From NCBI GenBank assembly GCA_020634455.1, contig JACKBQ010000002.1, forward strand, positions 2,046,001 through 2,110,000: 64,000 bases of DNA, given 5' to 3'. This document shows, piece after piece, positions 53,005 through 60,738 of the stretch; position 1 is the stretch's first letter, and each line of letters opens with the position of its first letter. The DNA comes from Ardenticatenaceae bacterium (lineage in GTDB: Bacteria > Chloroflexota > Anaerolineae > Promineifilales > Promineifilaceae). The position numbers were made by a program, and so were the translations under genes. The notes beneath the pieces are model-generated. The model had not been told where the DNA came from, searched no databases, and saw only the letters and a list, made by a program, of their open reading frames with translations.

Positions 53005-53171
53005 AGGTTAAGTGTGTCGGAAAAGTGCCAATCTGCCAAAAACTATCCGCAGATTACGCAGATTGGCGCAGATTTTTTTGAGCGCGCGTAAGCTGTTTTT
53101 GCTATATGCGCGCGAACCATCATAATGCTTCCTTATTTTACGTGCGCCTGATTTGACGTTAGGATCGGCCA

Positions 53172-54335
53172 ATGTCCTCAAAATTATCTGTTTACCTTGT
53201 GGCTGGGTCTCTTTTGGCCCTTCATTTGTTGGTTGGTTGTGCAACGGCCGTTCCACCCACAGCCAACACACCCGGCACAATCGCCCCGCCCACCGCCACG
53301 ACCAAACCGGGCGTGGCCATCACCGTGGTTATGACCGTCACCAGCCCCCCGACGGCGACCGCCACCAGCACCGCCCTGGCCACGCTGGCACCGCTGCCTA
53401 CAGCCACGCCCAATCCGATGGCACCCTACACCATCGAGGGGCTGCGCCAGCGGGAGTATCCCGGCGGCGTCATCGAAATTACGTCGTGGATGGCCGATGC
53501 GGAATATTTTGACAAGTACGCCATCACCTACCCCAGCGACGGCCTGACCATCAGTGGCATCATGCAAATTCCCAAGGGGGAAGGGCCATTTCCGGTCATC
53601 ATTTTGAACCACGGCTACCACGAGCGGGACAGCTACTTTTCTGGCGCAGGCACCTGGCAGCAGGCGGAATATCTAAACTACCGTGGCTACCTCACCATCG
53701 CCCCGGACTACCGCAGCTGGGGCAATTCAGACGTTGGCCCCAGCTTTTTCCACACGGGTCTGGTGGCTGATGTCATGAATCTGGTCGCGTCCTTGCCCTC
53801 AATTCCCCAGGCCGATACCAGCCGGATTGGGATGTGGGGGCACAGCATGGGCGGCGGGATTACGACCAAGATTTTGACCGTGACGGATGTAGTGAAAGCG
53901 GCCGTTTTACACGCCCCCAATTCCGCCAACGATGCCGACCTCATTGCTCGCTGGGGGCCAGGCTGTTTGCCCGGTCAGATAGAAGTGGTAGAGTGCAATC
54001 CCGGTGAGGTTATCCCCGCCAACTTGTCCGATGAGCTGCTCAATGCCTACCTGGCTGCCGCCAGCAGCCCGGAAATGCTGCAAAAAATCGCGCCAATCTA
54101 CCATTTGGAGTACGTAACCGCCCCGGTGCAAATTCACATTGGCCTGGGCGATGGGGCCGAAGCTGAGCAAACACCGCCCGACTGGGCACCAGCGCTTCAT
54201 GCTGCGCTGCAAGCTGCTGGCAAAGAAAGCACGTTGTTCACCTACCCAGACCAGGGGCACTTTTTCAACGGCCCAGACTGGAATTTGATGATGCGGCGCA
54301 CGGCCGATTTTTTTGACACTTATCTCAAAAATTAA
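53172..54335 (+). CDS. Lipoprotein alpha/beta hydrolase (prolyl oligopeptidase-like)
   Basis: 387 residues. Signal peptide with lipobox HLLVGCAT, then a Thr/Pro-rich stalk (25-85). The hydrolase has the oxyanion region ILNHGYHERDSY, nucleophile elbow MWGHSMGGGI, an Asp in HIGLGDGAE and the final His in FTYPDQGHFFNGPDW. This fits a peptidase S9 or dienelactone-hydrolase-type fold acting outside the membrane on an unknown ester or peptide. Divergent from the two-component genes, which might control it. Confidence 0.88.
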   Translation: MSSKLSVYLVAGSLLALHLLVGCATAVPPTANTPGTIAPPTATTKPGVAITVVMTVTSPPTATATSTALATLAPLPTATPNPMAPYTIEGLRQREYPGGVIEITSWMADAEYFDKYAITYPSDGLTISGIMQIPKGEGPFPVIILNHGYHERDSYFSGAGTWQQAEYLNYRGYLTIAPDYRSWGNSDVGPSFFHTGLVADVMNLVASLPSIPQADTSRIGMWGHSMGGGITTKILTVTDVVKAAVLHAPNSANDADLIARWGPGCLPGQIEVVECNPGEVIPANLSDELLNAYLAAASSPEMLQKIAPIYHLEYVTAPVQIHIGLGDGAEAEQTPPDWAPALHAALQAAGKESTLFTYPDQGHFFNGPDWNLMMRRTADFFDTYLKN

Positions 54336-54336
54336 G

Positions 54337-54365
54337 GTAGGAGTGGGTCTCAGACCCACCCCTAC
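54337..54365. repeat. GTAGGAGTGGGTC hairpin repeat between convergent genes
   Basis: GTAGGAGTGGGTC pairs with GACCCACCCCTAC (one mismatch, 3-nt loop), one base past the hydrolase stop and 5 bp from the convergent stop. Likely also acts as a transcription barrier. Confidence 0.75.
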
Positions 54366-54370
54366 GCGGC

Positions 54371-54817
54371 TCAAACCGTCATCACCGGCTCGTCATCATC
54401 GCTGTCGTTCATCCATTTGGGACTTTTCTCATGCCCTGGGCCATGATGCCAATGCTTGTGGTGATGCCCCCACGGACCACGCCGCCACGGACCACCGCGA
54501 TGCCAGCGTCCTCGGCCAAAAATCAACCGCATGAAGAGCATCGCCAGCAGGAAGAGGAAGGCAATCTTGAAAAAGATGGCGAAGATGCCCAGAATGCCCA
54601 CCGCGCCCCAACCGAAGAAACGGCCGTGTCCATACCCGTCGTAATAGGGCGCAGGTGGCGGTGCAGATTCCGCACCTTCTGCCGCATCCCCCACCTGTGC
54701 CTGCACCCCAGCGGCATATCCTTCATAATAAGCTGCCCGACTGCGGCTGCTAAATCCACCTAAAATACCCATCAGCAGCAAGATGAGTAGACCCATACCA
54801 AAAAATTTGCGAAACAT
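54371..54817 (-). CDS. Small membrane protein with His/Gly/Trp-rich tail
   Basis: 148 residues. A first hydrophobic segment (7-20, signal or anchor), a short linker, a second span (about 75-95) and a tail rich in His, Gly, Arg and Trp (GRGRWHRGGPWRRGPWG then HHHKHWHHGPGH). The tail could bind metal. Not recognised as a family. The ATG has AGGAGAT before it. Confidence 0.7.
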   Translation of the reverse strand: MFRKFFGMGLLILLLMGILGGFSSRSRAAYYEGYAAGVQAQVGDAAEGAESAPPPAPYYDGYGHGRFFGWGAVGILGIFAIFFKIAFLFLLAMLFMRLIFGRGRWHRGGPWRRGPWGHHHKHWHHGPGHEKSPKWMNDSDDDEPVMTV

Positions 54818-54838
54818 CTAAATCTCCTTTGTTGTCTA

Positions 54839-55035
54839 AGGTGCGTCGCACTTTGGAAGTGCATCGCACCTGTGGCTTACTAAATTTCAATGGTGGCAGT
54901 ATGGCCCACAAATTTGAAGAAATTGTGAACAGGTGGCGGAAAGGTGGTGAAGGCGTAGAATTGCCGCTAGAAAACCTGACAGGTCTATTACGATGGCTTT
55001 GTTAAGCGGCGTTTTGCCGAAGACCTGTCAGGTTT
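54839..55035. repeat. Two palindromic repeats before the Gfo/Idh gene
   Basis: AGGTGCG...CGCACCT at 54839-54871 is a member of the family at 33700. AAACCTGACAGGTCT (54973-54987) and AGACCTGTCAGGTTT (55021-55035) are perfect 15-bp arms 33 bp apart, ending 31 bp before the next ATG, where they could affect expression. Confidence 0.75.
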
Positions 55036-55065
55036 CATAACCAACTACCGATTTGGAGGTTTGTC

Positions 55066-56052
55066 ATGTCTAAAATTCGTTGGGGATTGCTCTCCACGGC
55101 CAACATCAACCGTCGGGTCATTCCCGCCATTCGCGAATCGGCGCGGGGCGAGCTGGTGGCGGTGGCCAGCCGCAGTCAAGAATCGGCCCAGGCGTACGCC
55201 GACAAGTGGGATATTCCCCTGGCGTTTGGCAGCTACGAGGCGATGCTGGCTTCGGACGCGGTGGATGCGGTGTACATTGGGCTGCCCAACCACCTGCACG
55301 CGGAATGGTCGATTAAGGCGATGCAGCAGGGCAAGCACGTGCTGTGCGAAAAGCCATTTGCCCTGACGCTGGCTGTGGTGGATGAGATGACGGCCGTTTC
55401 CCAACAAACTGGCTGTTATTTGGCAGAAGCATTCATGTACCGACACCATCCCCAAACCAAAATTGTGGGCGAGATGATGCGGAACGGCCGTCTTGGCCGC
55501 GTGACTGTGGTTCGGGGCGTGTTCAACTTTGCCTTTAGCACCCGCGACAACATCCGGCTGGTGCCGGAATGGGGCGGCGGCTGTTTGTGGGATGTGGGTG
55601 TGTATCCGCTGAGCTTTGCCCAATATGTCATGGGGGGCCCGCCACAGCGGGTGTTCGGTACCCAATGGCTGGGCGAGAGTGGCGTGGATGAGGTGTTCTC
55701 CGGGCAGATGGTGTACGCAGGCGGAGCAATGGCTCAGATCAGCTCATCGTTTTGCACGCCATTCCACACCCAGGTAGAAATTATCGGCACTGAGGGACGT
55801 CTGGTGCTGAATCGGCCGTTTACCGGCCACAACGATGGCGACCGCGCGCTGATGTTTTACCCGAAAGATGGTGAATCGGAAGAGATCGCCGTGCCGGAAG
55901 AGGAGCTGTACCTGGGTGAAATTGAGGATTTGCATACGGCCGTTTTAGACAACAAACCGCAATATCTCACCCTCGAAGAAACGCGCAACCACGTCAAAAC
56001 CGTCCTGGCACTCTACGAATCCGCCCGAACTGGCCAGGTCGTCTCGCTTTAG
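55066..56052 (+). CDS. Gfo/Idh/MocA-family oxidoreductase
   Basis: 328 residues. N-terminal NAD(P)-binding fold (IRWGLLSTANINRRVIPAIR, VASRS, VYIGLPNHLHAEW) with the family motif HVLCEKPFAL, and the C-terminal alpha/beta domain (GGGCLWDVGVYPLSFAQYVM with conserved Asp and Tyr; VEIIGTEGRLVLNRPF). These enzymes oxidise or reduce sugars and inositols. GGAGG precedes the ATG. It stands alone between repeats; substrate unknown. Confidence 0.92.
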   Translation: MSKIRWGLLSTANINRRVIPAIRESARGELVAVASRSQESAQAYADKWDIPLAFGSYEAMLASDAVDAVYIGLPNHLHAEWSIKAMQQGKHVLCEKPFALTLAVVDEMTAVSQQTGCYLAEAFMYRHHPQTKIVGEMMRNGRLGRVTVVRGVFNFAFSTRDNIRLVPEWGGGCLWDVGVYPLSFAQYVMGGPPQRVFGTQWLGESGVDEVFSGQMVYAGGAMAQISSSFCTPFHTQVEIIGTEGRLVLNRPFTGHNDGDRALMFYPKDGESEEIAVPEEELYLGEIEDLHTAVLDNKPQYLTLEETRNHVKTVLALYESARTGQVVSL

Positions 56053-56059
56053 TGGTATG

Positions 56060-56120
56060 GGACGCGGACGAGCGCGGACAAGCGCGGATTTAATTTCTTT
56101 ATCCGCGCTCGTCCGCGTCC
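56060..56120. repeat. 19-bp perfect inverted repeat (GGACGCGGACGAGCGCGGA)
   Basis: Perfect 19-bp arms at 56060-56078 and 56102-56120 between the convergent oxidoreductase and phosphoesterase genes. An extra partial copy (CAAGCGCGGA) lies next to the left arm. It probably also works as a bidirectional terminator. Confidence 0.85.
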
Positions 56121-56126
56121 TGTTTT

Positions 56127-56990
56127 CTACACAATTTGTACAGTCACAGTTACATCGTCGCCAATAGTTAGGCGGATGTGGTGGTGATGGGTACGGCCGT
56201 TCTGCTCAAAAATCCTAGGCACGCGAGCAGCATTGATGTAATGAATCCCGTTCTGCACCAGATGCCAGGTGCGATTTCCTTCTCGCTTGACGTGATGGTG
56301 CATGTGCCCGGCCACCACGGCCAGCACCGTTTTTCCATACGCCTGCGCAAAATCGATCGCTTCCTGCAAGTCTGCATCACCGAAATCCCCTTCGTCTGGA
56401 TGAAAATCGTTGCCCCAGATCGATTCGCGCGTGCTGCCCAGCCCGGTGGGACCGTTGTGCGCCAGGAAGATGAGCCGCTGCTGCGGCGCTTGCTCAACCA
56501 GTTGGCACAGCCGCGCAGCGGATTCGGCCATCGTGCCCACGCCAAACTGACCCTGAAGTTGGGGTTGGCAATGCAACACGGAGCCGCCCATGGCAAACGG
56601 CCGTCCCACCACCACCGCCACATCTTCACCCCCCGGCACCGGATGCACCGAGTAGCCGCCCACCTGCACTGGCCCCAACGCCTGCTGCCACCGCCGCAAA
56701 CGACGCGATTGTCCCCACGCCAGCCAGCGGCGCAAGCGAGGCCACTGCTTGATTTCAGCCACCAGCTGGGGCAAAGTGAGCGTATCGTGGTTACCGGGGA
56801 TGATTAGGGTGGGCTTTTGCAGCTGCGCCATTTGCCGGGCAGCCGCCAGCCCTTCCCACAGCCACAGGTTGGCTAAATCACCTGTGCAAAGTAGCAAATC
56901 GTAGTGAGGTTGGTTGAACTGGGTGATGTCGTGCGGGTCAAACTGGCGATGCACGTCGCCAATGAGGGCAATTTGGATGGGTCTGTTCAT
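56127..56990 (-). CDS. Calcineurin-like metallophosphoesterase
   Basis: 287 residues. The metal-binding series is complete: IGDVHRQFD (D-x-H), CTGDLANLW (GD), IPGNHDTL (GNHD), FLAHNGPTG (His) and VAGHMHHHV (GHxH). The family hydrolyses phosphomono- or diesters, including cyclic nucleotides. TIGR04168-type cyanobacterial/plant phosphoesterases have this build, which is a guess from overall appearance. No operon partner. Confidence 0.9.
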   Translation of the reverse strand: MNRPIQIALIGDVHRQFDPHDITQFNQPHYDLLLCTGDLANLWLWEGLAAARQMAQLQKPTLIIPGNHDTLTLPQLVAEIKQWPRLRRWLAWGQSRRLRRWQQALGPVQVGGYSVHPVPGGEDVAVVVGRPFAMGGSVLHCQPQLQGQFGVGTMAESAARLCQLVEQAPQQRLIFLAHNGPTGLGSTRESIWGNDFHPDEGDFGDADLQEAIDFAQAYGKTVLAVVAGHMHHHVKREGNRTWHLVQNGIHYINAARVPRIFEQNGRTHHHHIRLTIGDDVTVTVQIV

Positions 56991-57018
56991 GGCTCCCGAT
57001 TATACCTAAAACCCTACC

Positions 57019-57068
57019 GTAGCCGCGGTTTCTTACCGCGCAAAAACGCAGATTGGAATCCGCGGCTA
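57019..57068. repeat. TAGCCGCGG palindromic repeat carrying the redoxin stop
   Basis: Arms TAGCCGCGG (57020-57028) and CCGCGGCTA (57060-57068). On the minus strand the TAG at 57068-57066 stops the redoxin gene. Related to 26665-26731 and 31981-32005. Confidence 0.8.
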
Positions 57069-57605
57069 TGAAGAAATAATTTGCAAGAGTTGGTCCAGAG
57101 ACGGCCGATCCACCGGGTCGCGGCTGGGGTGGGCAAGCAGGAGACGGCCGTTTCCTCCCACCACAAAATCGCCGCCCAGCTGATGCGTATCGCCCCGATT
57201 GCCCAGCGTTTCCCGCCCTTGCCGCTTCGCCCTGGCGTAATAAAGCAAATTGCGCGGACTCCAGGCGCGCAGCACAGAGCTTTCCAGACCATACGCCCGG
57301 TACGACGCCAATTCCCGATCGACCAAAAAGGGAAAGGGTGATTTGGTCTCTTGCAGCCAGACGTTGGCCCAATATTCGGTGCCAAAAGAGATGGTGGCGA
57401 TTTGGACGTTGGCAGCTTCAAACTGCGCTTTGTGGGCCACAACCTGGGCCACATGATCGCGACAGGGCAGTCAGGCCAGGTGGCGCAGAAAGATGAGCAA
57501 GGCAGTACGGCCGTTTCCCCACAAAGATGAGAGCCGAACGGCCGTTCTATCCAACGTTTTCACAATCACATCTGGCGCAGGTTGGCCGACACGTAGTTTT
57601 GGCAT
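57066..57605 (-). CDS. AhpC/TSA-type redoxin, candidate selenoprotein (in-frame UGA at codon 45)
   Basis: The frame runs from the ATG at 57605 (AAGGA upstream) through one TGA (57473-57471) to the TAG at 57066: 179 residues if TGA is read. Before it: VGQPAPDVIVKTLD, TALLIFLRHLA; after it: LPCRDHVAQVVAHKAQFEAA, then ISFGTEYWANVWLQ and FPFLVDRELASYRAYGL. The motif FLRHLA-UGA-LPCRDH matches FLRHFGCxxC of the AhpC-TSA_2/PRXL2 family, so TGA replaces exactly the first redox Cys (U45xxC48). A possible SECIS stem, GUGGCC / GG-C-CCAC with loop CAGGUUGU, begins 18 nt after the UGA. A simple nonsense mutation of TGC/TGT is the alternative. Selenocysteine genes are not in the window. Confidence 0.72.
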
Positions 57606-57620
57606 GAAAAATCCTTGTGA

Positions 57621-57680
57621 GGAGATTGGAGACTGGAGATTAGAGGTTGGGCAATCTCCAGTCTCCGGTCTCCAATCTCC
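57621..57680. repeat. GGAGATTGGAGACTGG inverted/tandem repeat
   Basis: GGAGATTGGAGACTGGAGAT faces AATCTCCAGTCTCCGGTCTC plus CAATCTCC; it fills the gap between the CDP-alcohol phosphatidyltransferase stop (which it abuts) and the ribosome site of the redoxin. Same family as 40179-40244. Confidence 0.8.
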
Positions 57681-58283
57681 CTATTCCAAATGACGCATCG
57701 CCCACACCAGCCGCTGCACGATGGTGATGGCTACCAAAGCAGCCATCAAACTGAACGACCAGACAAGTACGCCGGGAAAAATAATGAAAACAGAGTAGAA
57801 AATGATGGTTTCCGTGCCGCCGACTAATCCGGCGGGCATAACCACAGAGGTCAGCCGAGCGGCGTGCTGATGAGTGCGCTTTTCCAAAATGGCGGCCAGG
57901 TACATCCACGACGCACCATTCACGTAAAAGGTGCAGAGCAGGAAGAGGAGAGCGTAGGTAACGGCCGTTTCCATCCGACCCAAGGCCAAGCCCACCGGAA
58001 CGGCCGCATACACCACAAAATCAATAATGATGTCCAGATAACCGCCAAAATCACTTTGACTGTCCGTAATTCTTGCTACCGCACCGTCGAATCCATCCAA
58101 AATGCGGTTGAGCCACCAGAGCAGCACCGCCAACAGGTACGCCTGCTGCCACGCCGCCAGTGCCGCCCCCACCCCGGCAATCAGCCCCAGCACGGAAAAT
58201 AACCAGGGCGGCACCATCTGGACCACCTCGGCCATCGGGTTAAACACGCTGTCTTTCACCATTCGCATTCGATCATCAAACAT
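57681..58283 (-). CDS. CDP-alcohol phosphatidyltransferase-family membrane protein
   Basis: 200 residues from the ATG at 58283 (GGAAG upstream); the frame to 58331 would begin in a repeat. The family motif D-G-x2-D-G-x2-A-R-x8-G-x3-D-x3-D is complete in DGFDGAVARITDSQSDFGG followed by YLDIIID. Several membrane spans. These enzymes transfer a phosphatidyl or similar group from CDP-lipid to an alcohol (inositol phosphate, glycerol phosphate and others). The acceptor is unknown. Confidence 0.9.
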   Translation of the reverse strand: MFDDRMRMVKDSVFNPMAEVVQMVPPWLFSVLGLIAGVGAALAAWQQAYLLAVLLWWLNRILDGFDGAVARITDSQSDFGGYLDIIIDFVVYAAVPVGLALGRMETAVTYALLFLLCTFYVNGASWMYLAAILEKRTHQHAARLTSVVMPAGLVGGTETIIFYSVFIIFPGVLVWSFSLMAALVAITIVQRLVWAMRHLE

Positions 58284-58311
58284 AAATTTCTTCCATCGTT
58301 TAAATACGCTC

Positions 58312-58376
58312 AAGTGCCAGGCACGGGGCAAAAACTACCTTAATAACCAGGATCGTGTGCCCCGTGCCTGGCACTT
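58312..58376. repeat. 19-bp-arm inverted repeat encoding a protein tail
   Basis: Perfect arms AAGTGCCAGGCACGGGGCA (58312-58330) and TGCCCCGTGCCTGGCACTT (58358-58376) with a 27-nt loop. The right arm and loop encode the last 11 residues and the TAA stop of the minus-strand gene at 58340. Confidence 0.88.
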
Positions 58377-58906
58377 TTAATCCGTTGGTAAAGCAAAAAC
58401 AGCACCAACAACCCATCCAGCAAATGCTCCAGCAGGCGAAACGTGCGCCCGCCGTGCTGCGGGTCCCAATAGCTAATCGGCGACTGGAACCGCTTGTGCC
58501 AATCGAGCGGGAAGAGCAGCACCGGCCCGTCGTCGGCGTGGGTGAAGATGTCTACGGCCGTATGCAACCCAGCCCCCAGCACAAACCAGAGCAGCCACCG
58601 TTGCCGCAACAGTAGACCCAGCAGCGCCAACGCAAACAGCGGCAGCGGCGCGTGCAAACTGTTGTGCGCCGCAATCCACCAGGGGTTGTTGAAATAAAGC
58701 TGGTTGTACGTTGGGCTGCACCGCGTTTTGTCCGGCAGATGAGTGCGGATGTAGCGCCGATCCACCACGTAACCCAAACTCAGCAGCGCCAGCGGCAAAT
58801 CTGGCGCGACAGAACCAGCCAGCAATGCCGCCCTGTCTTGCGCTGATTGTGGTTTGAAGGCGCGTTGGAGAACGGCCGTTACCAAAAAGTGTGAATACGT
58901 CTGCAT
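58340..58906 (-). CDS. YdjM-like membrane-bound metal-dependent hydrolase
   Basis: 188 residues. YSHFLVTAVL, LLAGSVAPDLPLALL, WWIAAHNSLHAPLPLF and GAGLHTAVDIFTH give the His/Asp pattern of membrane-bound hydrolases of the YdjM or phospholipase-C-like type (HxxxD near 125). About four spans. The last 11 residues (SARHGAHDPGY) come from the palindromic repeat, so the original C-terminus was different. Function uncertain. Confidence 0.75.
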   Translation of the reverse strand: MQTYSHFLVTAVLQRAFKPQSAQDRAALLAGSVAPDLPLALLSLGYVVDRRYIRTHLPDKTRCSPTYNQLYFNNPWWIAAHNSLHAPLPLFALALLGLLLRQRWLLWFVLGAGLHTAVDIFTHADDGPVLLFPLDWHKRFQSPISYWDPQHGGRTFRLLEHLLDGLLVLFLLYQRIKSARHGAHDPGY

Positions 58907-58910
58907 AATT

Positions 58911-58984
58911 TTTTACCGCAGAGGACGCGGAGGTCGCAGAGAATGAAAAAAACTCCGCGTTCTCCGCGCTCTCCGCGGTTCATT
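58911..58984. repeat. ACCGCAGAGGACGCGGAG repeat
   Basis: ACCGCAGAGGACGCGGAGGT faces ACTCCGCGTTCTCCGCGCTC plus TCCGCGGT. It fills the gap between the halogenase-like gene stop (2 bp away) and the next start. Its left end matches the copy inside the NRPS gene at 6673. Confidence 0.85.
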
Positions 58985-58985
58985 C

Positions 58986-60686
58986 TTATTGCTGTTTTTG
59001 GAACTTTTGCCTGTGCTGGCGATTGAGAAACGGCCGTGCGTACAGCAGCTTCTCCTTCGCCCCGTACAGCAGCAAATCCCACATCGTCAGATTGCCAAAA
59101 AAGTGGGCTTTGTACGCCCCGGAGCGCATGAACCCTTCGCCTGGCTTCAGCAGGCTGAGGCGCAGCTTGTTTTTGGGCAGGTACGTTTTGCCATCCAGCA
59201 AGGCCACAAACGGGTCCGCTATCCAGCTTAAATTGCGGAAAATCTGGTTGATTTCGGCGACGGTGGCGGTAACGGCCGTTTCATCATGCGGATCCACTTT
59301 TTCAATGAGCGTATCCACCTTATTAGCCACTTCTACAAACTCTGCGTAGCCGCCACCGCACAGCCTCAGCGTCACCAGTTGGTCGTAGTAGCCCTGGCGA
59401 TCTTGACCAGCTTGCAGCGTTTGTGCCCGCATCATGTTCAGTTTGACCAGCTCCGTGTACGCGCCCAGCAGCCACATCACGCTGTACACCTGCCACAGCT
59501 TGTAGTTGCCAAACGAACGGTAGCTGTTGGCAATCAGCCGATCGGCGGAGCAAACAAAGTTGTGCGTCACCGTTTGCACATCGGCAAACGCCTCGGCGGA
59601 GTAGTCGCCTGTTTTTTCTGCTTTGAGCAAATTGTGAGCCACGATGAAAACGGCCGTTAACGTGCTATACAGTCCCTTCGAATAAAACGGATCAATGAAC
59701 CCCGCCGCGTGCCCCAACAGCGCCCAGCGATCTCCCACCACCTGCTTCGTGTTGTACTGCAACCGGTCCGCGCGCGTCCAATCCCGAACGGCCGTTGCCC
59801 CCGCAAACTGCTTGGCAATGTTGGGAAACTGCTCAATAAAGCTAAAAAACTCTTCTTCCGGCGACAAATCTGGGCGCGGCGGATGAATGCGCGGGTCCAG
59901 CAGCAGCCCCACGCTGCACAGCGGATTGGTGGATTCGGCGTGGTTGTCGAACGGAATCACCCACAGCCAGCCGCCTTCAAAAATATGGTGCAGCGTCCCT
60001 TCCGCCATCGGAAAAGGCAACTCATACTTTTCCTGGCTGCCGTTGGCGCGGGCGTGGCCGGGCACGTTGATCATGTGGGTAAACATGCCGCGCGAATGGG
60101 TTTGCAAATTAAAATCCCGCTGGCCGTACTGTTGGGCCAAAATGGAGCGGTAGCCGCCCGCGTCCACCACGTATTTGGCTGTCACTGGCTCACCCTTGGC
60201 GGGGAAGATGGTGACGTGATCATCGTGGAGCTGGACGTCTTGAACGGCCGTATTTTGCCGAACCTGAGCGCCGTAGGAAACGGCCGTGCTCATCATGAAG
60301 TAGTCCGTGTCCTGCCGGTACAGGTGCAGTTCGTGGCCGTGCGGCTCCTTGGGAATAATCGCCTGGAGCGTGTGCGCCGGATTGTGCGGCTGCCCTTTTT
60401 CATGGTGCAAAAAGCCAAAATGCCGCTTGATGCCGTGCGTCGTGCCCGCAAACGCCATGAAGTTTTCTGTGCTGAAATAGGCCAGCTCCGGCACGTCGTA
60501 AAAATGGGCCAGCGCCCGCATCATCTCAGAAGTTTCCAAAATGAGCGATTCGCCAATGGCAAAACGCGGGTGCGTCTTTGCCTCGAAGATGACCACCCGC
60601 TGCCCATGCCGCGCCAAAATCGCCCCCAAGGCGCTGCCGCTCATGCCCGAACCAATAATTACAATGTCAAAATCAGTTTGTGTCAT
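58986..60686 (-). CDS. Flavin-dependent halogenase-like enzyme
   Basis: 566 residues from the ATG at 60686; a TTG at 60701 is possible. FAD motif IVIIGSGMSGSALGAILARH, then FAIGESLILETSEM (GES-type as in tryptophan halogenases), WLWVIPFDNH containing the WxWxIP signature near 245, and RWALLGHAAGFIDPFYSKGL. WxWxIP is thought to block ordinary monooxygenation in halogenases. The substrate-channel Lys could not be placed with confidence; GIKRHFGFLHH is in that region. No biosynthetic neighbours, so chlorination activity is unproven. Confidence 0.78.
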   Translation of the reverse strand: MTQTDFDIVIIGSGMSGSALGAILARHGQRVVIFEAKTHPRFAIGESLILETSEMMRALAHFYDVPELAYFSTENFMAFAGTTHGIKRHFGFLHHEKGQPHNPAHTLQAIIPKEPHGHELHLYRQDTDYFMMSTAVSYGAQVRQNTAVQDVQLHDDHVTIFPAKGEPVTAKYVVDAGGYRSILAQQYGQRDFNLQTHSRGMFTHMINVPGHARANGSQEKYELPFPMAEGTLHHIFEGGWLWVIPFDNHAESTNPLCSVGLLLDPRIHPPRPDLSPEEEFFSFIEQFPNIAKQFAGATAVRDWTRADRLQYNTKQVVGDRWALLGHAAGFIDPFYSKGLYSTLTAVFIVAHNLLKAEKTGDYSAEAFADVQTVTHNFVCSADRLIANSYRSFGNYKLWQVYSVMWLLGAYTELVKLNMMRAQTLQAGQDRQGYYDQLVTLRLCGGGYAEFVEVANKVDTLIEKVDPHDETAVTATVAEINQIFRNLSWIADPFVALLDGKTYLPKNKLRLSLLKPGEGFMRSGAYKAHFFGNLTMWDLLLYGAKEKLLYARPFLNRQHRQKFQKQQ

Positions 60687-60738
60687 ATGTGATTTTCCCA
60701 AATTGAATCATTTCTGTTGGACTTTTAAATACAACCAA

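Noticed and set aside
57014..57454. 146-codon frame overlapping the redoxin
   Set aside because: Different frame from the conserved redoxin sequence; runs into the repeat and shows no family motif.
57441..57473. Frameshift instead of stop-codon recoding in the redoxin
   Set aside because: Codons before and after the TGA are in the same frame and both halves match the family without gap, so a frameshift is not needed.
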